Shown: positions 25,801 to 34,369, counted from the first letter of the stretch. The stretch is 64,000 nucleotides of DNA from Furfurilactobacillus milii (GCF_021654115.1 NZ_JAIWJF010000002.1:62001-126000); one strand, 5' to 3'. Notes: generated by a model from the letters alone, not told the origin. Numbers and translations are program-made.

Positions 25801-27585
25801 ATGAAAAAAAGTAAACTAGCTTTGGCTGGGGTAGCGGCACTATCAGTTGTTACTTTGGCCGCATGTTCGAACGGAAGTAGCAGTTCATCACAACCTACTA
25901 CTGCTGTTAAAATGCCACAATCATATAGTGGCTCTGGCAAGATTGATCAAAACGGCACTATTAAGGCTGCTGAGGTTAACGACGCACCCTTCAAGGGTTT
26001 GACTGATGAGGCGTTAATTTCTAATGCTGAAGACTCAGACGTTTTCGGACCAGGTTTACAAGGTCTTTTCAATACTGATAAGAACTACAACTATAAAGAT
26101 GGCGGGCCGGCTAATATTAAATTAAGCCGTGCGGCTAAGACACTGACAATCACTCTTCGTAGTAATTTAAAGTGGTCAGATGGTTCACCAGTTACTGCGA
26201 AGGATGTTGAATATGCCTACGAGGTTTTAGGTAACAAAGATTCAACGTCACAACAATTCAGCGCTAACCTTGAAAAGATTAAAGGTATGACTGCTTATCA
26301 TCAAGGAAAGTCATCTACTATTTCCGGTATTGAAATGCCAAATGGTGAAAAGGGCAAAAAGGTTGTTATTCATTACACAGCTGTTAACCCATCCATGACT
26401 CATTCCGGTAACGGATTTGTCTGGGAATATGCTGAACCATATGAACATATTAAGAATGTGCCAATCAAGAAATTAGCTTCATCTTCTGAAGAACGTAAAA
26501 CACCGCTCTTCTACGGACCATATAAACTTAAGAAGGTTGTAGAAGGTGAATCCACGTCATGGGTTCGGAACCCATATTATTGGGGCAAGAAAGCTAACGC
26601 TAAGGCAGTTACCATTAACGTTGTTTCAACTTCGGCTGCTGCCTCAGCCTTCAAATCCCATAAATATGACTTCACAGTTGGTATTCAAGGGATTGCAAAC
26701 TCACAGTATCCAAACGTTAAGAAGTTAAGCGATTATACAAATGTCGGAACTCCACAATTAGGGTACGGTTACCTTGGGTTTATGGTTGGTCATATGGACA
26801 GCAAGACCGGCTCAAACGTCATGGATAAGAGTAGTAAAGTTGCCAACAAGAGTCTGCGTCAGGCTATGGCTTATGCTATGAACACAGATGCTGTTGAAAA
26901 GAAGTTTGGTAACGGCTTGGGTAAACGTGCAACTACGTTAATTCCAAGTGGTTTTAGTCAATATCATGACAAGAGTGCAAAGGGCTACCCTCTGAATATC
27001 AAGAAAGCCAATAAACTCCTTGATGATGCCGGATACAAGAAGAAAGGCAAGTGGCGTCAAACCCCTGATGGTAAAAAGTTGGTTCTTCACTTTGCTGCCA
27101 TGAAGTCTGGTACAACGCATGAGCAAACGATTCAAAACTACTTGCAACAATGGCATAAGATTGGTCTTGATGTTCAATTAACTGGTGGTAAGACAATGGA
27201 AATGAATGCGTTCTATGACGCTATTCAGGCTCCAAAGCCACCAAAGAACGTTGATTTCTTCGAAGCTGCATGGTCAACTGGTACCGAACCAACGCCAACC
27301 ATGTATACTGCGGATGCACCGTTTAACATGGGTCACTTTGTATCTAAAGAAAATACTGATTTGATTAACAACATCAACAATCAGAAGGCTTTCAAGGACT
27401 CATATCGTAAGACTCAGTTTAACAAGTGGCAGGAATACATGAACCAACAGGCAGCATATGTTCCTGAAAGTGAGACTTTGACTTGGACACCTGTTAACCA
27501 TCGTGTTAAGAACTTTACTTACAGTCCGGCACATAACAATACTGCATGGGCAGAATACGGTGTTACATCATCGAATCCTAAATAA
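25801..27585 (+). CDS. oppA: Oligopeptide-binding lipoprotein OppA of the oppDFBCA operon
   Basis: 594 residues from ATG 25801 behind GGGAGG, with signal peptide and lipobox LAAC. Landmarks include LKWSDGSPVTAKDVEYAYEVL, FYGPYKLKKVVEGES and RQAMAYAMNTDAVEKKFGNGL. It is clearly divergent from the other three OppA proteins in the window and is longer. A 123-nt gap after oppC may hold a separate promoter, which is common for binding proteins needed in excess. Confidence 0.92.
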   Translation: MKKSKLALAGVAALSVVTLAACSNGSSSSSQPTTAVKMPQSYSGSGKIDQNGTIKAAEVNDAPFKGLTDEALISNAEDSDVFGPGLQGLFNTDKNYNYKDGGPANIKLSRAAKTLTITLRSNLKWSDGSPVTAKDVEYAYEVLGNKDSTSQQFSANLEKIKGMTAYHQGKSSTISGIEMPNGEKGKKVVIHYTAVNPSMTHSGNGFVWEYAEPYEHIKNVPIKKLASSSEERKTPLFYGPYKLKKVVEGESTSWVRNPYYWGKKANAKAVTINVVSTSAAASAFKSHKYDFTVGIQGIANSQYPNVKKLSDYTNVGTPQLGYGYLGFMVGHMDSKTGSNVMDKSSKVANKSLRQAMAYAMNTDAVEKKFGNGLGKRATTLIPSGFSQYHDKSAKGYPLNIKKANKLLDDAGYKKKGKWRQTPDGKKLVLHFAAMKSGTTHEQTIQNYLQQWHKIGLDVQLTGGKTMEMNAFYDAIQAPKPPKNVDFFEAAWSTGTEPTPTMYTADAPFNMGHFVSKENTDLINNINNQKAFKDSYRKTQFNKWQEYMNQQAAYVPESETLTWTPVNHRVKNFTYSPAHNNTAWAEYGVTSSNPK

Positions 27586-27636
27586 GGAATAATCGGCTGT
27601 GATTATTCTGCTGTTGCCGAGAATGCAATAGTTATT

Positions 27637-27684
27637 AAAGCGTCAGCTCAATCAATTGTAATTGATTGGACTGACGCTTTTTTT
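27637..27684 (+). terminator. Terminator of oppDFBCA
   Basis: AAAGCGTCAG..CAATCAATT pairs with AATTGATTG..CTGACGCTTT and seven Ts follow. The exporter gene for double-glycine peptides starts 22 nt later. Confidence 0.9.
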
Positions 27685-27705
27685 AGAAAAAGGGGGTATT
27701 AATAT

Positions 27706-29880
27706 ATGTTTGATCTTTTGAAAAACAAAAGATTTTATGTATCACAAGTAGACGAACGCGACTGTGGTGTTGCCGCACTTTCAATGATTTTAAAGCATTT
27801 TAAATCATATGTTTCGATTGCTCATCTAAGGGATTTGGCTAAAACTAGTATGGAAGGTACAAGTTTGCTGGGGATTACAACGGCAGCCGAGAGCTTCGGT
27901 CTGAATACGACAGCAGTTCAAGCTGATATGTCTCTGTTTGATATGAGCGGTATTCCTTATCCTTTTATTGCACATGTTAATGTTCGGGAAAACTTGCAAC
28001 ATTTTTATACAGTTTTTGGAAGCATAGGCGATCAAATAATTGTAGGTGATCCTAATCCATCCATTGGTATGACAAAGATTAAAAAAAGAAAATTTGAAAA
28101 AGAGTGGGATGGATACTCTGTTTTTTTTGAACAGGGTAAAGACTATAAAATAGTTAAAGAAAAAAGGCATACACTCTGGGAGTTAGTTCCCGTTCTAAAC
28201 AAGCAACATGCTCTAGTTTCACAAATCATTTTGTACTCGTTATTAATTACTTTGGTTAGTATACTTGGCTCATACTATTTACAGGACTTGATTGATACTT
28301 TAGTGCCAGGTAAACAATTCACTTCACTTGAGATTGTGTCGATGGGCTTGATAGTTGCTTACGTAGTGCAGCAGTTATTATCTTTTTTGCAGAATTACTT
28401 AATGGCCCTGATGAGTAAGAGATTGTCGACAGATATAATTTTAAGATATATACGACATCTTTTTGAGCTTCCAATGAATTTTTTTGCGACGAGAAGAATT
28501 GGCGAAATTGTTTCCAGATTTACGGATGCAAATCAAATTATTGATGCATTAGCCAATACGATAACGACAGTTATTTTAGACGTTGGTATTATTGCTGTTA
28601 TGGGCAGTGTATTGATTTTTCAAAACTTTAAGCTCTTTTTGATATCGATAATTGCTATTCCCCTTTATGCTTTAATTATTTTTGGATTTGTTAAGTACTT
28701 TAACCACCTAAACAATGAAAGAATGCAAGCAAATTCAATGCTTAGTTCCTCGATCATTGAAGATTTAGATGGTATTGAAACCATTAAATCGTTAAATAGC
28801 GAGGGCGTATCTTTTTATAAGATACGCCATGAGTTTTCAAATTTACTAAATCAAACTTTTTCTTATCAAGTAACAACCTTTGTTCAAAATAGTTTAAAGG
28901 CTTGTTTAAAGCTCGTATTAAGTGTTTGTGTTTTATGGTATGGATCGATATTAGTCATGGAAGAAAATATGTCTATGGGTGGGCTTATTACGTTTAATGC
29001 TTTATTAATTTATTTCACAACACCTATGGAATCGATTATCAATTTACAAACTAAACTGCAAACTGCTCGAGTTGCCAACAATCGTTTGAATGAAGTTTAC
29101 CTGGTAGAGTCAGAGTTTAAGAATCAAAATGCCTTTCAAAATACTGATAAAAAATTGAAGTTAAATGAAATCCATTTAGATCATGTCAGTTTTCGATATG
29201 GATTGATGAATTATGCTTTAAATGACATCAATTTGTTGATTCCGGCAGGAAGCAAAGTTGCCCTGATTGGCGTCAGTGGTTCCGGAAAATCAACTCTGGC
29301 AAAGCTTCTGACAAGGTTTTATGAGCCTGAAAAAGGACGAATTCGGTTAGGAAAAGAAAATTTAAATAGTGTTGGTAAGAAGCTGCTAAGGGCAACAATC
29401 AACTATTTACCGCAAGCCCCATATATATTCACTGGATCTATTGAAGACAATTTGGTATTGGGATGTACAGCGGGGTCAGTTACAGAAGAAACAATGAATT
29501 GGGCCCTAAAAATAGCGGATATATACGATGATATTGAGAAAATGCCACTGAAAATGAAAACTGAGATTACATCGGATGGTGGTGGATTATCTGGAGGTCA
29601 ACGTCAAAGAATTGCAATTGCAAGAGCGGTGCTCGCTGATGCGCCAATTATGATCTTAGATGAATCGACAAGTAATCTCGACGTGATTACGGAGAAAAAA
29701 GTTATTTCGAATCTTTTGTCCTTGAAAGACAAAACGATTATCTTTGTAGCCCATCGTTTAACTATTGCCGAGAAAGTTGACCAAATAGTAGTTATGAAAG
29801 ATGGAAAAATTGTAGAACATGGTACACATGATTCGCTTAGAAATAAGGATGGATATTATGCCGAACTTTTAAATGCGTGA
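27706..29880 (+). CDS. Peptidase-containing ABC exporter for double-glycine peptides (PCAT)
   Basis: 724 residues, the standard length. Residues 1-150 are a C39 peptidase with catalytic Cys20 in VDERDCGVAALSMIL, His99 in QHFYTVFG and Asp115 in VGDPNPS. Six membrane helices follow (about 165-460), then an ABC ATPase with Walker A GVSGSGKST, signature LSGGQRQRIAIARAVL and Walker B IMILDESTSNLD. Such proteins cut leaders after Gly-Gly and export the mature peptide. Five small peptides with Gly-Gly leaders follow within 3 kb. No HlyD-like accessory protein is next to it. AT-richer than its neighbours, possibly acquired. Confidence 0.92.
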   Translation: MFDLLKNKRFYVSQVDERDCGVAALSMILKHFKSYVSIAHLRDLAKTSMEGTSLLGITTAAESFGLNTTAVQADMSLFDMSGIPYPFIAHVNVRENLQHFYTVFGSIGDQIIVGDPNPSIGMTKIKKRKFEKEWDGYSVFFEQGKDYKIVKEKRHTLWELVPVLNKQHALVSQIILYSLLITLVSILGSYYLQDLIDTLVPGKQFTSLEIVSMGLIVAYVVQQLLSFLQNYLMALMSKRLSTDIILRYIRHLFELPMNFFATRRIGEIVSRFTDANQIIDALANTITTVILDVGIIAVMGSVLIFQNFKLFLISIIAIPLYALIIFGFVKYFNHLNNERMQANSMLSSSIIEDLDGIETIKSLNSEGVSFYKIRHEFSNLLNQTFSYQVTTFVQNSLKACLKLVLSVCVLWYGSILVMEENMSMGGLITFNALLIYFTTPMESIINLQTKLQTARVANNRLNEVYLVESEFKNQNAFQNTDKKLKLNEIHLDHVSFRYGLMNYALNDINLLIPAGSKVALIGVSGSGKSTLAKLLTRFYEPEKGRIRLGKENLNSVGKKLLRATINYLPQAPYIFTGSIEDNLVLGCTAGSVTEETMNWALKIADIYDDIEKMPLKMKTEITSDGGGLSGGQRQRIAIARAVLADAPIMILDESTSNLDVITEKKVISNLLSLKDKTIIFVAHRLTIAEKVDQIVVMKDGKIVEHGTHDSLRNKDGYYAELLNA

Positions 29881-30163
29881 TGTAACATGACACATGGCTC
29901 TGTACAGGAGGTAAAAAACCTTCGATTGCTAGTGACAGGCTTTGTAACTAGATCCAATTCGCGCTTTTATCAAATGTTTCCTTGATTGTAAAAATAAAAT
30001 TTATGTAAGTATCAATAAAACGTTGACATTAAAAAATGATGAGACTATATTGATAATTATATTAGAGAATAACAACGCCGGCGTTGCAACTTTAATAAAT
30101 GGATTATTGAGTTTATGCTACTTGCAATTGTTAATTTAATATTAGTTAAGGGAGCGTGCTTTT
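29881..30163 (+). promoter_or_regulatory. Promoter region of the peptide genes with palindromic element
   Basis: TTGACA (30023-30028), a 17-nt spacer and TATATT (30046-30051) form a near-consensus promoter. Just downstream lies the perfect palindrome CAACGCCGGCGTTG (30073-30086), a possible operator or leader hairpin. Upstream of the promoter a short frame (29887 to about 29985) has no ribosome site and is not called. Confidence 0.65.
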
Positions 30164-30286
30164 ATGAATAAGATTAGTACATTTTCAAACCTTTCTAGGA
30201 ACGAACAAGCAGAAATTTATGGTGGTGCTGGTGAACGTATGTATAAGCAGGCTCGGATGGATGGTTTTCCGGTAGCAAATGATTAG
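30164..30286 (+). CDS. Double-glycine leader peptide 1 (40 aa)
   Basis: ATG 30164 follows GGGAG. The leader of 21 residues ends NEQAEIYGG; the mature part would be AGERMYKQARMDGFPVAND, 19 residues, charged and not membrane-active in character. The leader has the E-Q-x-x-I-x-G-G pattern shared by five peptides here, with Gln at -7 and a branched residue at -4. The C-terminus PVAND resembles the end of peptide 4 (YPADN). A secreted signal is more likely than a pore-forming bacteriocin. Confidence 0.65.
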   Translation: MNKISTFSNLSRNEQAEIYGGAGERMYKQARMDGFPVAND

Positions 30287-30366
30287 TGACTAAATGCATA
30301 TTGTTAATGTGCAATATGTATATTTATTAAGACTTAAAACAATTTGCTTTTTTAGGAGAAATAATT

Positions 30367-30492
30367 ATGACTAAATTAAATGCTAAAAAATTTGATGCTT
30401 GTATTTTTACAAGTCTGTGTGTACGTCAGCAAGAAAAAATTATTGGCGGTGGCGAAGTGGCAGATCAAAAGCTATTGCAAATTATGGAGTAG
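30367..30492 (+). CDS. Double-glycine leader peptide 2 (41 aa)
   Basis: ATG 30367 follows TTAGGAGAAA. The leader ends RQQEKIIGG, followed by GEVADQKLLQIME (13 residues). The leader contains two cysteines (Cys12 and Cys18) which are unusual for this class. Mature peptide is short, acidic and hydrophilic. Part of the peptide cluster downstream of the PCAT. Confidence 0.6.
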   Translation: MTKLNAKKFDACIFTSLCVRQQEKIIGGGEVADQKLLQIME

Positions 30493-30708
30493 TGATAGGA
30501 TATTGTCTTTGACAAAGTACAATTTTTGTAGATTTCCTCGTGGATTACTAGCTTAACCGAGATGTTTTTAAATGCATTTGTGGTCGTTACATCTTCAGTA
30601 CGGGTTTTTCATTGAAAATCAAAGGCTTAAATCTTTGCACCTGAAAAATTATATGGTTAACAAATATTAGAAATTCTTTTATTTCAAAGCGGAGGCAATT
30701 GAATCACT

Positions 30709-30822
30709 ATGATGAATGCATTTGTGGAAGTTGATAAAAAAGAACAGGCAACTGTTATTGGCGGCGGCATAGTCACTCGAACCCAAGAGAAAATGGTCTT
30801 GAATGAGCACACCATTTTCTAA
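30709..30822 (+). CDS. Double-glycine leader peptide 3 (37 aa)
   Basis: Two consecutive ATGs (30709, 30712) stand 13-16 bases after GGAGG. The leader ends KEQATVIGG, then GIVTRTQEKMVLNEHTIF. A short stretch near 30569 repeats its first codons (AATGCATTTGTGG) in a frame that soon stops, suggesting a decayed duplicate upstream. Confidence 0.55.
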   Translation: MMNAFVEVDKKEQATVIGGGIVTRTQEKMVLNEHTIF

Positions 30823-30917
30823 CCTTAAATGTTAGGAATTAAACACATTTGCCAGATTGGATAAATCCATTATCGAATAATGTGCAATTATTAAGAATGC
30901 TAAAAGAGGTAATTGAT

Positions 30918-31055
30918 ATGATTGAAAACAATGCTATCAAGAGTCCAGAAGATGTGTTTACCAATGTTTCTAAGGATGAACAAAGTAAAGTAGTTGGTGG
31001 AGGAGATCATAGGTTACACTTTGCACCGGTTGGCGTATATCCTGCAGATAACTGA
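30918..31055 (+). CDS. Double-glycine leader peptide 4 (45 aa)
   Basis: I start at ATG 30918 behind AGAGG, seven bases away; an upstream in-frame start at 30849 would give an over-long leader with no good ribosome site. The leader ends KDEQSKVVGG, followed by GDHRLHFAPVGVYPADN. The proline-rich C-terminus resembles that of peptide 1. A terminator follows. Confidence 0.65.
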   Translation: MIENNAIKSPEDVFTNVSKDEQSKVVGGGDHRLHFAPVGVYPADN

Positions 31056-31107
31056 TTATTAGGAAACGCTAAGTTGATCACGGTTATTATCATGTACAAA
31101 TTATTAT

Positions 31108-31154
31108 TGACACTTCCGATAGTTAAATCAAACTATTGTGTAGTGTCTTTTTTG
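31108..31154 (+). terminator. Terminator after peptide 4
   Basis: GACACT..ATAGTT (31109-31124) pairs with AACTAT..AGTGTC (ending 31147), followed by six Ts. It ends the first peptide group before the IS66 remnant. Confidence 0.75.
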
Positions 31155-31234
31155 TCAAAAGAGTTAATTGATTATAGGAACTTAAATTGTCAGCACTTAA
31201 TAACAGACCGTCTTTTTAACTGGTAGTTTTGGAT

Positions 31235-31414
31235 CTAAGGTTGCTTGCTGTTTTTTTGACGTTTCTTCGTTGACGGTACTTGATCTGTTTGTTGATTAGG
31301 ATCGACTGGTTCTGACTTTGTGCCAAATAGCTTTTTCGTCAGATAATTAATCGTTTCGGCTTGTTGCTGAACCTTAGCGGTCAGCTCAGCGATTTGTTCT
31401 TGTTCAGTTGTCAT
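31235..31414 (-). pseudogene. tnpC: IS66 transposase TnpC, N-terminal fragment
   Basis: Starts at ATG 31414 and reads 59 residues including LTAKVQQQAETINYLTKKLF and GTKSEPVD, the N-terminal coiled-coil and LFG..SE motif of IS66 transposases. It stops at 31235 just inside the left terminal repeat. The DDE catalytic domain is deleted, so it cannot transpose itself. Confidence 0.75.
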
Positions 31415-31601
31415 TGCGAGTAACCCACATTTCTTTTGATTGAATATGGGTCCGTGTACACAAGTCTTTTCGTGGTGTACTAAATTAACGAATCGTGGCG
31501 TCTAACAGCCGTTCACTGAGTAAGCGTGAGAATTGCTAACCATTCAATTTGGAATGGTCGCCTGATTAGTCGGTCACTGAAGTCGACCCTCTTCAATCCG
31601 T

Positions 31602-31814
31602 TTATATAACAATAAAATTCCGTCGCCATCCCAATAAAGCGCTTTGTATCGATCCTTGCGCGGTGCCGCAAAAGAGATAGAGTGAACGGTTATATGGATC
31701 TAATTCAAACTGTTGTTGAACGATGGCTGTTAGTCCATCGATGCCACGATGTAAGGCAGTCTTGCTACAGACAATGTAGATTTGTTTTATCGATGATTGA
31801 TCAATGAGCATCAT
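31602..31814 (-). pseudogene. tnpB: IS66 accessory protein TnpB, frameshifted
   Basis: The N-terminal part reads IYIVCSKTALHRGIDGLTAI and ELDPYNRSLYLFCGT, typical of IS66 Orf2. After CGT the frame changes: the family continuation RKDRYKALYWDGDG appears only in another frame, so the frame ends in unrelated residues at 70 aa instead of about 115. Confidence 0.75.
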
Positions 31815-31994
31815 TAAACACCGCCTTCAATAAGGCATCGACTAGATAGCTATTGGCCTTGTTGTAAATAATAACTGTTTTATTTTGGCCTAACCGCAAC
31901 TGCATCGCTTTGATTGGCGTCGTAGAAACCGATGTTTGATGATTTTGTGGCAATTCGATCTGAACAATTTCATGTTTTTCCATAAATAAAGACC
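31801..31994 (-). pseudogene. tnpA: IS66 accessory protein TnpA remnant
   Basis: The likely start is the ATG near 31984 (MEKHEIVQIELPQNHQ). The IQLRLGQNKTVIIYNKANSYLV-like region and termination overlapping tnpB fit the small IS66 TnpA. It is shorter than the usual 100 or more residues and the central part seems to be missing. Confidence 0.55.
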
Positions 31995-32340
31995 TCACCA
32001 ATTTGATTTGATGAGGTCCTTTTACCGACAATCGTGAGTATTTTATAGACGGTCGGTTATTGGGTGCTTACGTTAGCTTAGTTATCAATATTTATTGGAA
32101 AAAGAACCTGCTTAATTGCAGTTTTTTTAGATCAGTCTAATAAGTACATAATCTTGAAATATAATTAGAAAGATGTTACAGTTTCGCCAAGATATAGGAG
32201 TAGCTGATTACTAATTGCTACAAAGTAGTCAATATTTAGCGCATTCATTTTTCCTTGTGCATTTTGAAGTAGTCCAAGATTCATCGGGCCTTAAAGTATC
32301 TCGTCTGAATGCAGTGTAAGACTGTCGACCTTTATGCACC

Positions 32341-32369
32341 TTGATTATAAAGGCCGAATTTAAGATAAT
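32341..32369 (+). promoter_or_regulatory. Candidate promoter of peptide 5
   Basis: TTGATT (32341-32346), 17-nt spacer, GATAAT (32364-32369), about 75 nt before the peptide 5 start. The rest of 32072-32444 is AT-rich, with a weak CTGC/GCAG hairpin and T run near 32110-32130; no gene is seen in it. Confidence 0.45.
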
Positions 32370-32444
32370 TTGTATATTTAGTCTTATTGCTCAATTTTTA
32401 GAAGTAAAATTAGTAACTTACTGAGAAGAAGGGAGATAATTATT

Positions 32445-32630
32445 ATGATTGAACAAGCATTGAATTACGATTTAACAAAAAAGTTTAAAGTTATAAATCA
32501 GGAACAGCAAGAGGAAATAAAAGGAGGAGTGAATTTCACAATTCCTCGAGGGCCTTTGGAAGGCACGGGTTCATATGGACCTGGAGAGCCGCTCAAAGAT
32601 GTAAACGATAATCCTGGATGGTGGTGGTAA
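32445..32630 (+). CDS. Double-glycine leader peptide 5 (61 aa) with WWW C-terminus
   Basis: ATG 32445 follows AAGGGAG. The leader (28 residues) ends EQQEEIKGG, matching the Q at -7 and I at -4 of peptides 1-4. The mature part is 33 residues, rich in Pro and Gly (VNFTIPRGPLEGTGSYGPGE...) and ending GWWW. A terminal tryptophan cluster recalls the Trp-containing pheromones of some Rgg/ComR systems; four Rgg-type genes lie 2.3 kb downstream. Longer than its siblings, it may be an effector rather than a signal. Confidence 0.65.
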   Translation: MIEQALNYDLTKKFKVINQEQQEEIKGGVNFTIPRGPLEGTGSYGPGEPLKDVNDNPGWWW

Positions 32631-32696
32631 GCAACGATGAAGCTTGTCATTATTAAACTTAAGAATGGCTGAAATAAGTACCTGACAATGCCAGCT

Positions 32697-32730
32697 AAAA
32701 AAAGCCTCAGTACGTTGAGGCTTTCTTACA
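32697..32730. terminator. Terminator after peptide 5
   Basis: AAAGCCTCA pairs with TGAGGCTTT around a 6-nt loop, with A tracts upstream and TTTCTTA downstream; it may work in both directions. Confidence 0.75.
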
Positions 32731-32986
32731 TAAAAATAAGTATCAAGTACTTTACACTTGTGCGTGTTTAAATAATCAAAATGTAAATGTAACAAATAAG
32801 TTCTCGTTATTTCATAATATATTTGTCTAAGATTCCAATGCACTTTATGAATGTGCCCTGCATTTTGTCGAAATTTTGATTATACATCAGAGTCTTAACG
32901 TAGTTCGTAATTGTTAGATTAAACAATCAGGATGATAGCGCTTTTTTTAGTTAAGTGGAACTAGAGAATGGCGGAAAACTAATTTT

Positions 32987-33139
32987 ATGGTGCAATTTGA
33001 ATAGTATGAAAAATCTGTTAATGAATGTGTTTCGCTACCATATAAACTGCGATTTGAAAATTTGAAAACGCCGGTGTTATCAAATTGGTTGGATAATCAG
33101 ATTCGCGAATTTTACAAAGCAAACGGAACGGTATCATAG
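32987..33139 (+). pseudogene. Possible decayed ORF fragment before the GNAT gene
   Basis: After ATG 32987 a stop appears at codon 6, but the same frame then stays open for 44 codons (33005-33139) with a protein-like composition (SLPYKLRFENLKTP). No family is recognised and the call is weak. The remainder of 32731-33154 shows no gene. Confidence 0.25.
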
Positions 33140-33154
33140 GGAGATGGTGTCTTC

Positions 33155-33637
33155 ATGAGTGTTGAATTGATGCAGTACACGGATACGACACAAAACCGCC
33201 AGCAAATAAATGACTATCAACTAACGGATGTGACCTATACAGGAACGCCGAAATCTGTGGTGGCAAAGGCAAAAGAAGACCCAGACCGAATGCCGATAAT
33301 GATTATGTTAGAAGATCAATTGGCTGGATTCTTTTGTCTGCATATTCATAAGGGACCGTTAGAAATTGGCGGGAATGTGAAGACGGATGTCCTGTTGCGA
33401 GCATTATCGATTGATGAGCGGTTTCGTGGACAAGGCATTTCACTTACTGCAATGAATTTGGTTTCTACGTTTGTGAATGTGCTTTTCCCAAACGTGACTC
33501 GGATTATTTTGGCCGTGAATCAGCGCAATGTACCAGCACAAAGACTTTATCAGAAAGCTGGATTTCGTGATACAGGTATACATAGAGTTGGCAAGATTGG
33601 GCCACAGTATGTGCTGTTTAAGATGGTAAACAACTGA
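33155..33637 (+). CDS. GNAT-family N-acetyltransferase
   Basis: 160 residues. The acetyl-CoA-binding region reads ALSIDERFRGQGISLTAMNL, matching the R-x-x-G-x-G/A motif A of GNAT proteins, followed by LAVNQRNVPAQRLYQKAGFRDTG, the motif B region. It would acetylate an unknown amine. Start behind GGGAGATGG. The gene lies 22 nt before a DJ-1-like gene. Confidence 0.82.
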   Translation: MSVELMQYTDTTQNRQQINDYQLTDVTYTGTPKSVVAKAKEDPDRMPIMIMLEDQLAGFFCLHIHKGPLEIGGNVKTDVLLRALSIDERFRGQGISLTAMNLVSTFVNVLFPNVTRIILAVNQRNVPAQRLYQKAGFRDTGIHRVGKIGPQYVLFKMVNN

Positions 33638-33658
33638 TTTGTTTTGGGGGATATAGTC

Positions 33659-34264
33659 ATGAATAAAATTCTCGTAATGATTTATGATGGCTTTTCAATG
33701 TATGAGATTAGTGCGCTGACTTCAATTTTTGCATGGAGTCCGTTGTCTAATTGGAAGATTGACGTCGTAGCTGCTAAACGAAAAATATATCAAACAGAAG
33801 ATGGTTTTGCAGTAATGCCGCAACGAACGTTTGATGAAGTTGACAACATTCAGGAGTATAAAATGTTAATTCTACCCGGAATTGCGGATTATCATGTTGT
33901 CTTGCCAGATAAGCGTAATATTGAGTTTTTGAAGCGTTTTAAGATACGTTCTAGACCGATTATTGCAGCAATTTCCGCTTCACCAATTTTACTGGCGAAG
34001 GCTGGCTTATTGGAAGATACGCATTTCACAGCTGGCTTATTTGAAAGTGCTTATGTAGAAAATAGCTTTATCCCGAAGAAAAATTTGTTACGTAAACCGG
34101 TCGTTTCGGACAATGGTATTGTAACTTCATCTGCCTATTTTGTACGTGAGTTTGCTATTGTGGCTGCACATGAATTAGGCATAAATGTACCCGATAATTT
34201 TTTTGAGCCACTGGGTATGGATACCACTGAGGAAAGCCTTGTGTTTCATGATTCGAATCATTAA
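33659..34264 (+). CDS. DJ-1/PfpI-like protein lacking the nucleophilic cysteine
   Basis: 201 residues from ATG 33659, eight bases after GGGGG; an upstream in-frame codon has no ribosome site. The fold landmarks are ILVMIYDGFSMYEISAL at the N-terminus and LILPGIADYH. At the nucleophile elbow, where the superfamily has AxCxxP, this protein reads AAISASPILLAKAGLL, with Ser in place of Cys. It is therefore unlikely to be an active glyoxalase or amidotransferase and may be a binding or regulatory member. It may be cotranscribed with the GNAT gene. Confidence 0.75.
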   Translation: MNKILVMIYDGFSMYEISALTSIFAWSPLSNWKIDVVAAKRKIYQTEDGFAVMPQRTFDEVDNIQEYKMLILPGIADYHVVLPDKRNIEFLKRFKIRSRPIIAAISASPILLAKAGLLEDTHFTAGLFESAYVENSFIPKKNLLRKPVVSDNGIVTSSAYFVREFAIVAAHELGINVPDNFFEPLGMDTTEESLVFHDSNH

Positions 34265-34369
34265 TCGAACGACAACGTTAAAATCTTGTTGATTATGCTC
34301 ATACTTCTAAGTGTTTCTGCTAAAGAATAGTTCTTCAAAGGAATATAATTTCTTCGGAGGGAATAGAAT

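Larger units (their letters stand above)
31189..32071 (-). mobile_element. Internally deleted IS66-family insertion sequence
   Basis: The right end, read inward on the minus strand, begins GTAAGCACCCAATAACCGAC; the left end begins GTCAGCACTTAATAACAGAC. About 20 of 24 positions match, so both terminal inverted repeats survive. Inside are remnants of tnpA, a frameshifted tnpB and only the first 59 residues of tnpC; most of the transposase gene is gone. The 8-bp flanks (CTTAAATT and GTTAGCTT) do not match, so no target duplication is visible. It separates peptide 5 from peptides 1-4. Confidence 0.8.

Noticed and set aside
29887-29985. 32-codon frame between the exporter and the peptide promoter
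   Set aside because: No ribosome site, no GG motif, and no promoter; the AGGAGG in the region lies inside the frame.
34286-34330. Hydrophobic 14-codon ORF (LLIMLILLSVSAKE-like) before the Phd-like gene, resembling an SHP pheromone
   Set aside because: No ribosome binding site, TTG start, and it directly follows the in-frame stop of the DJ-1-like gene.
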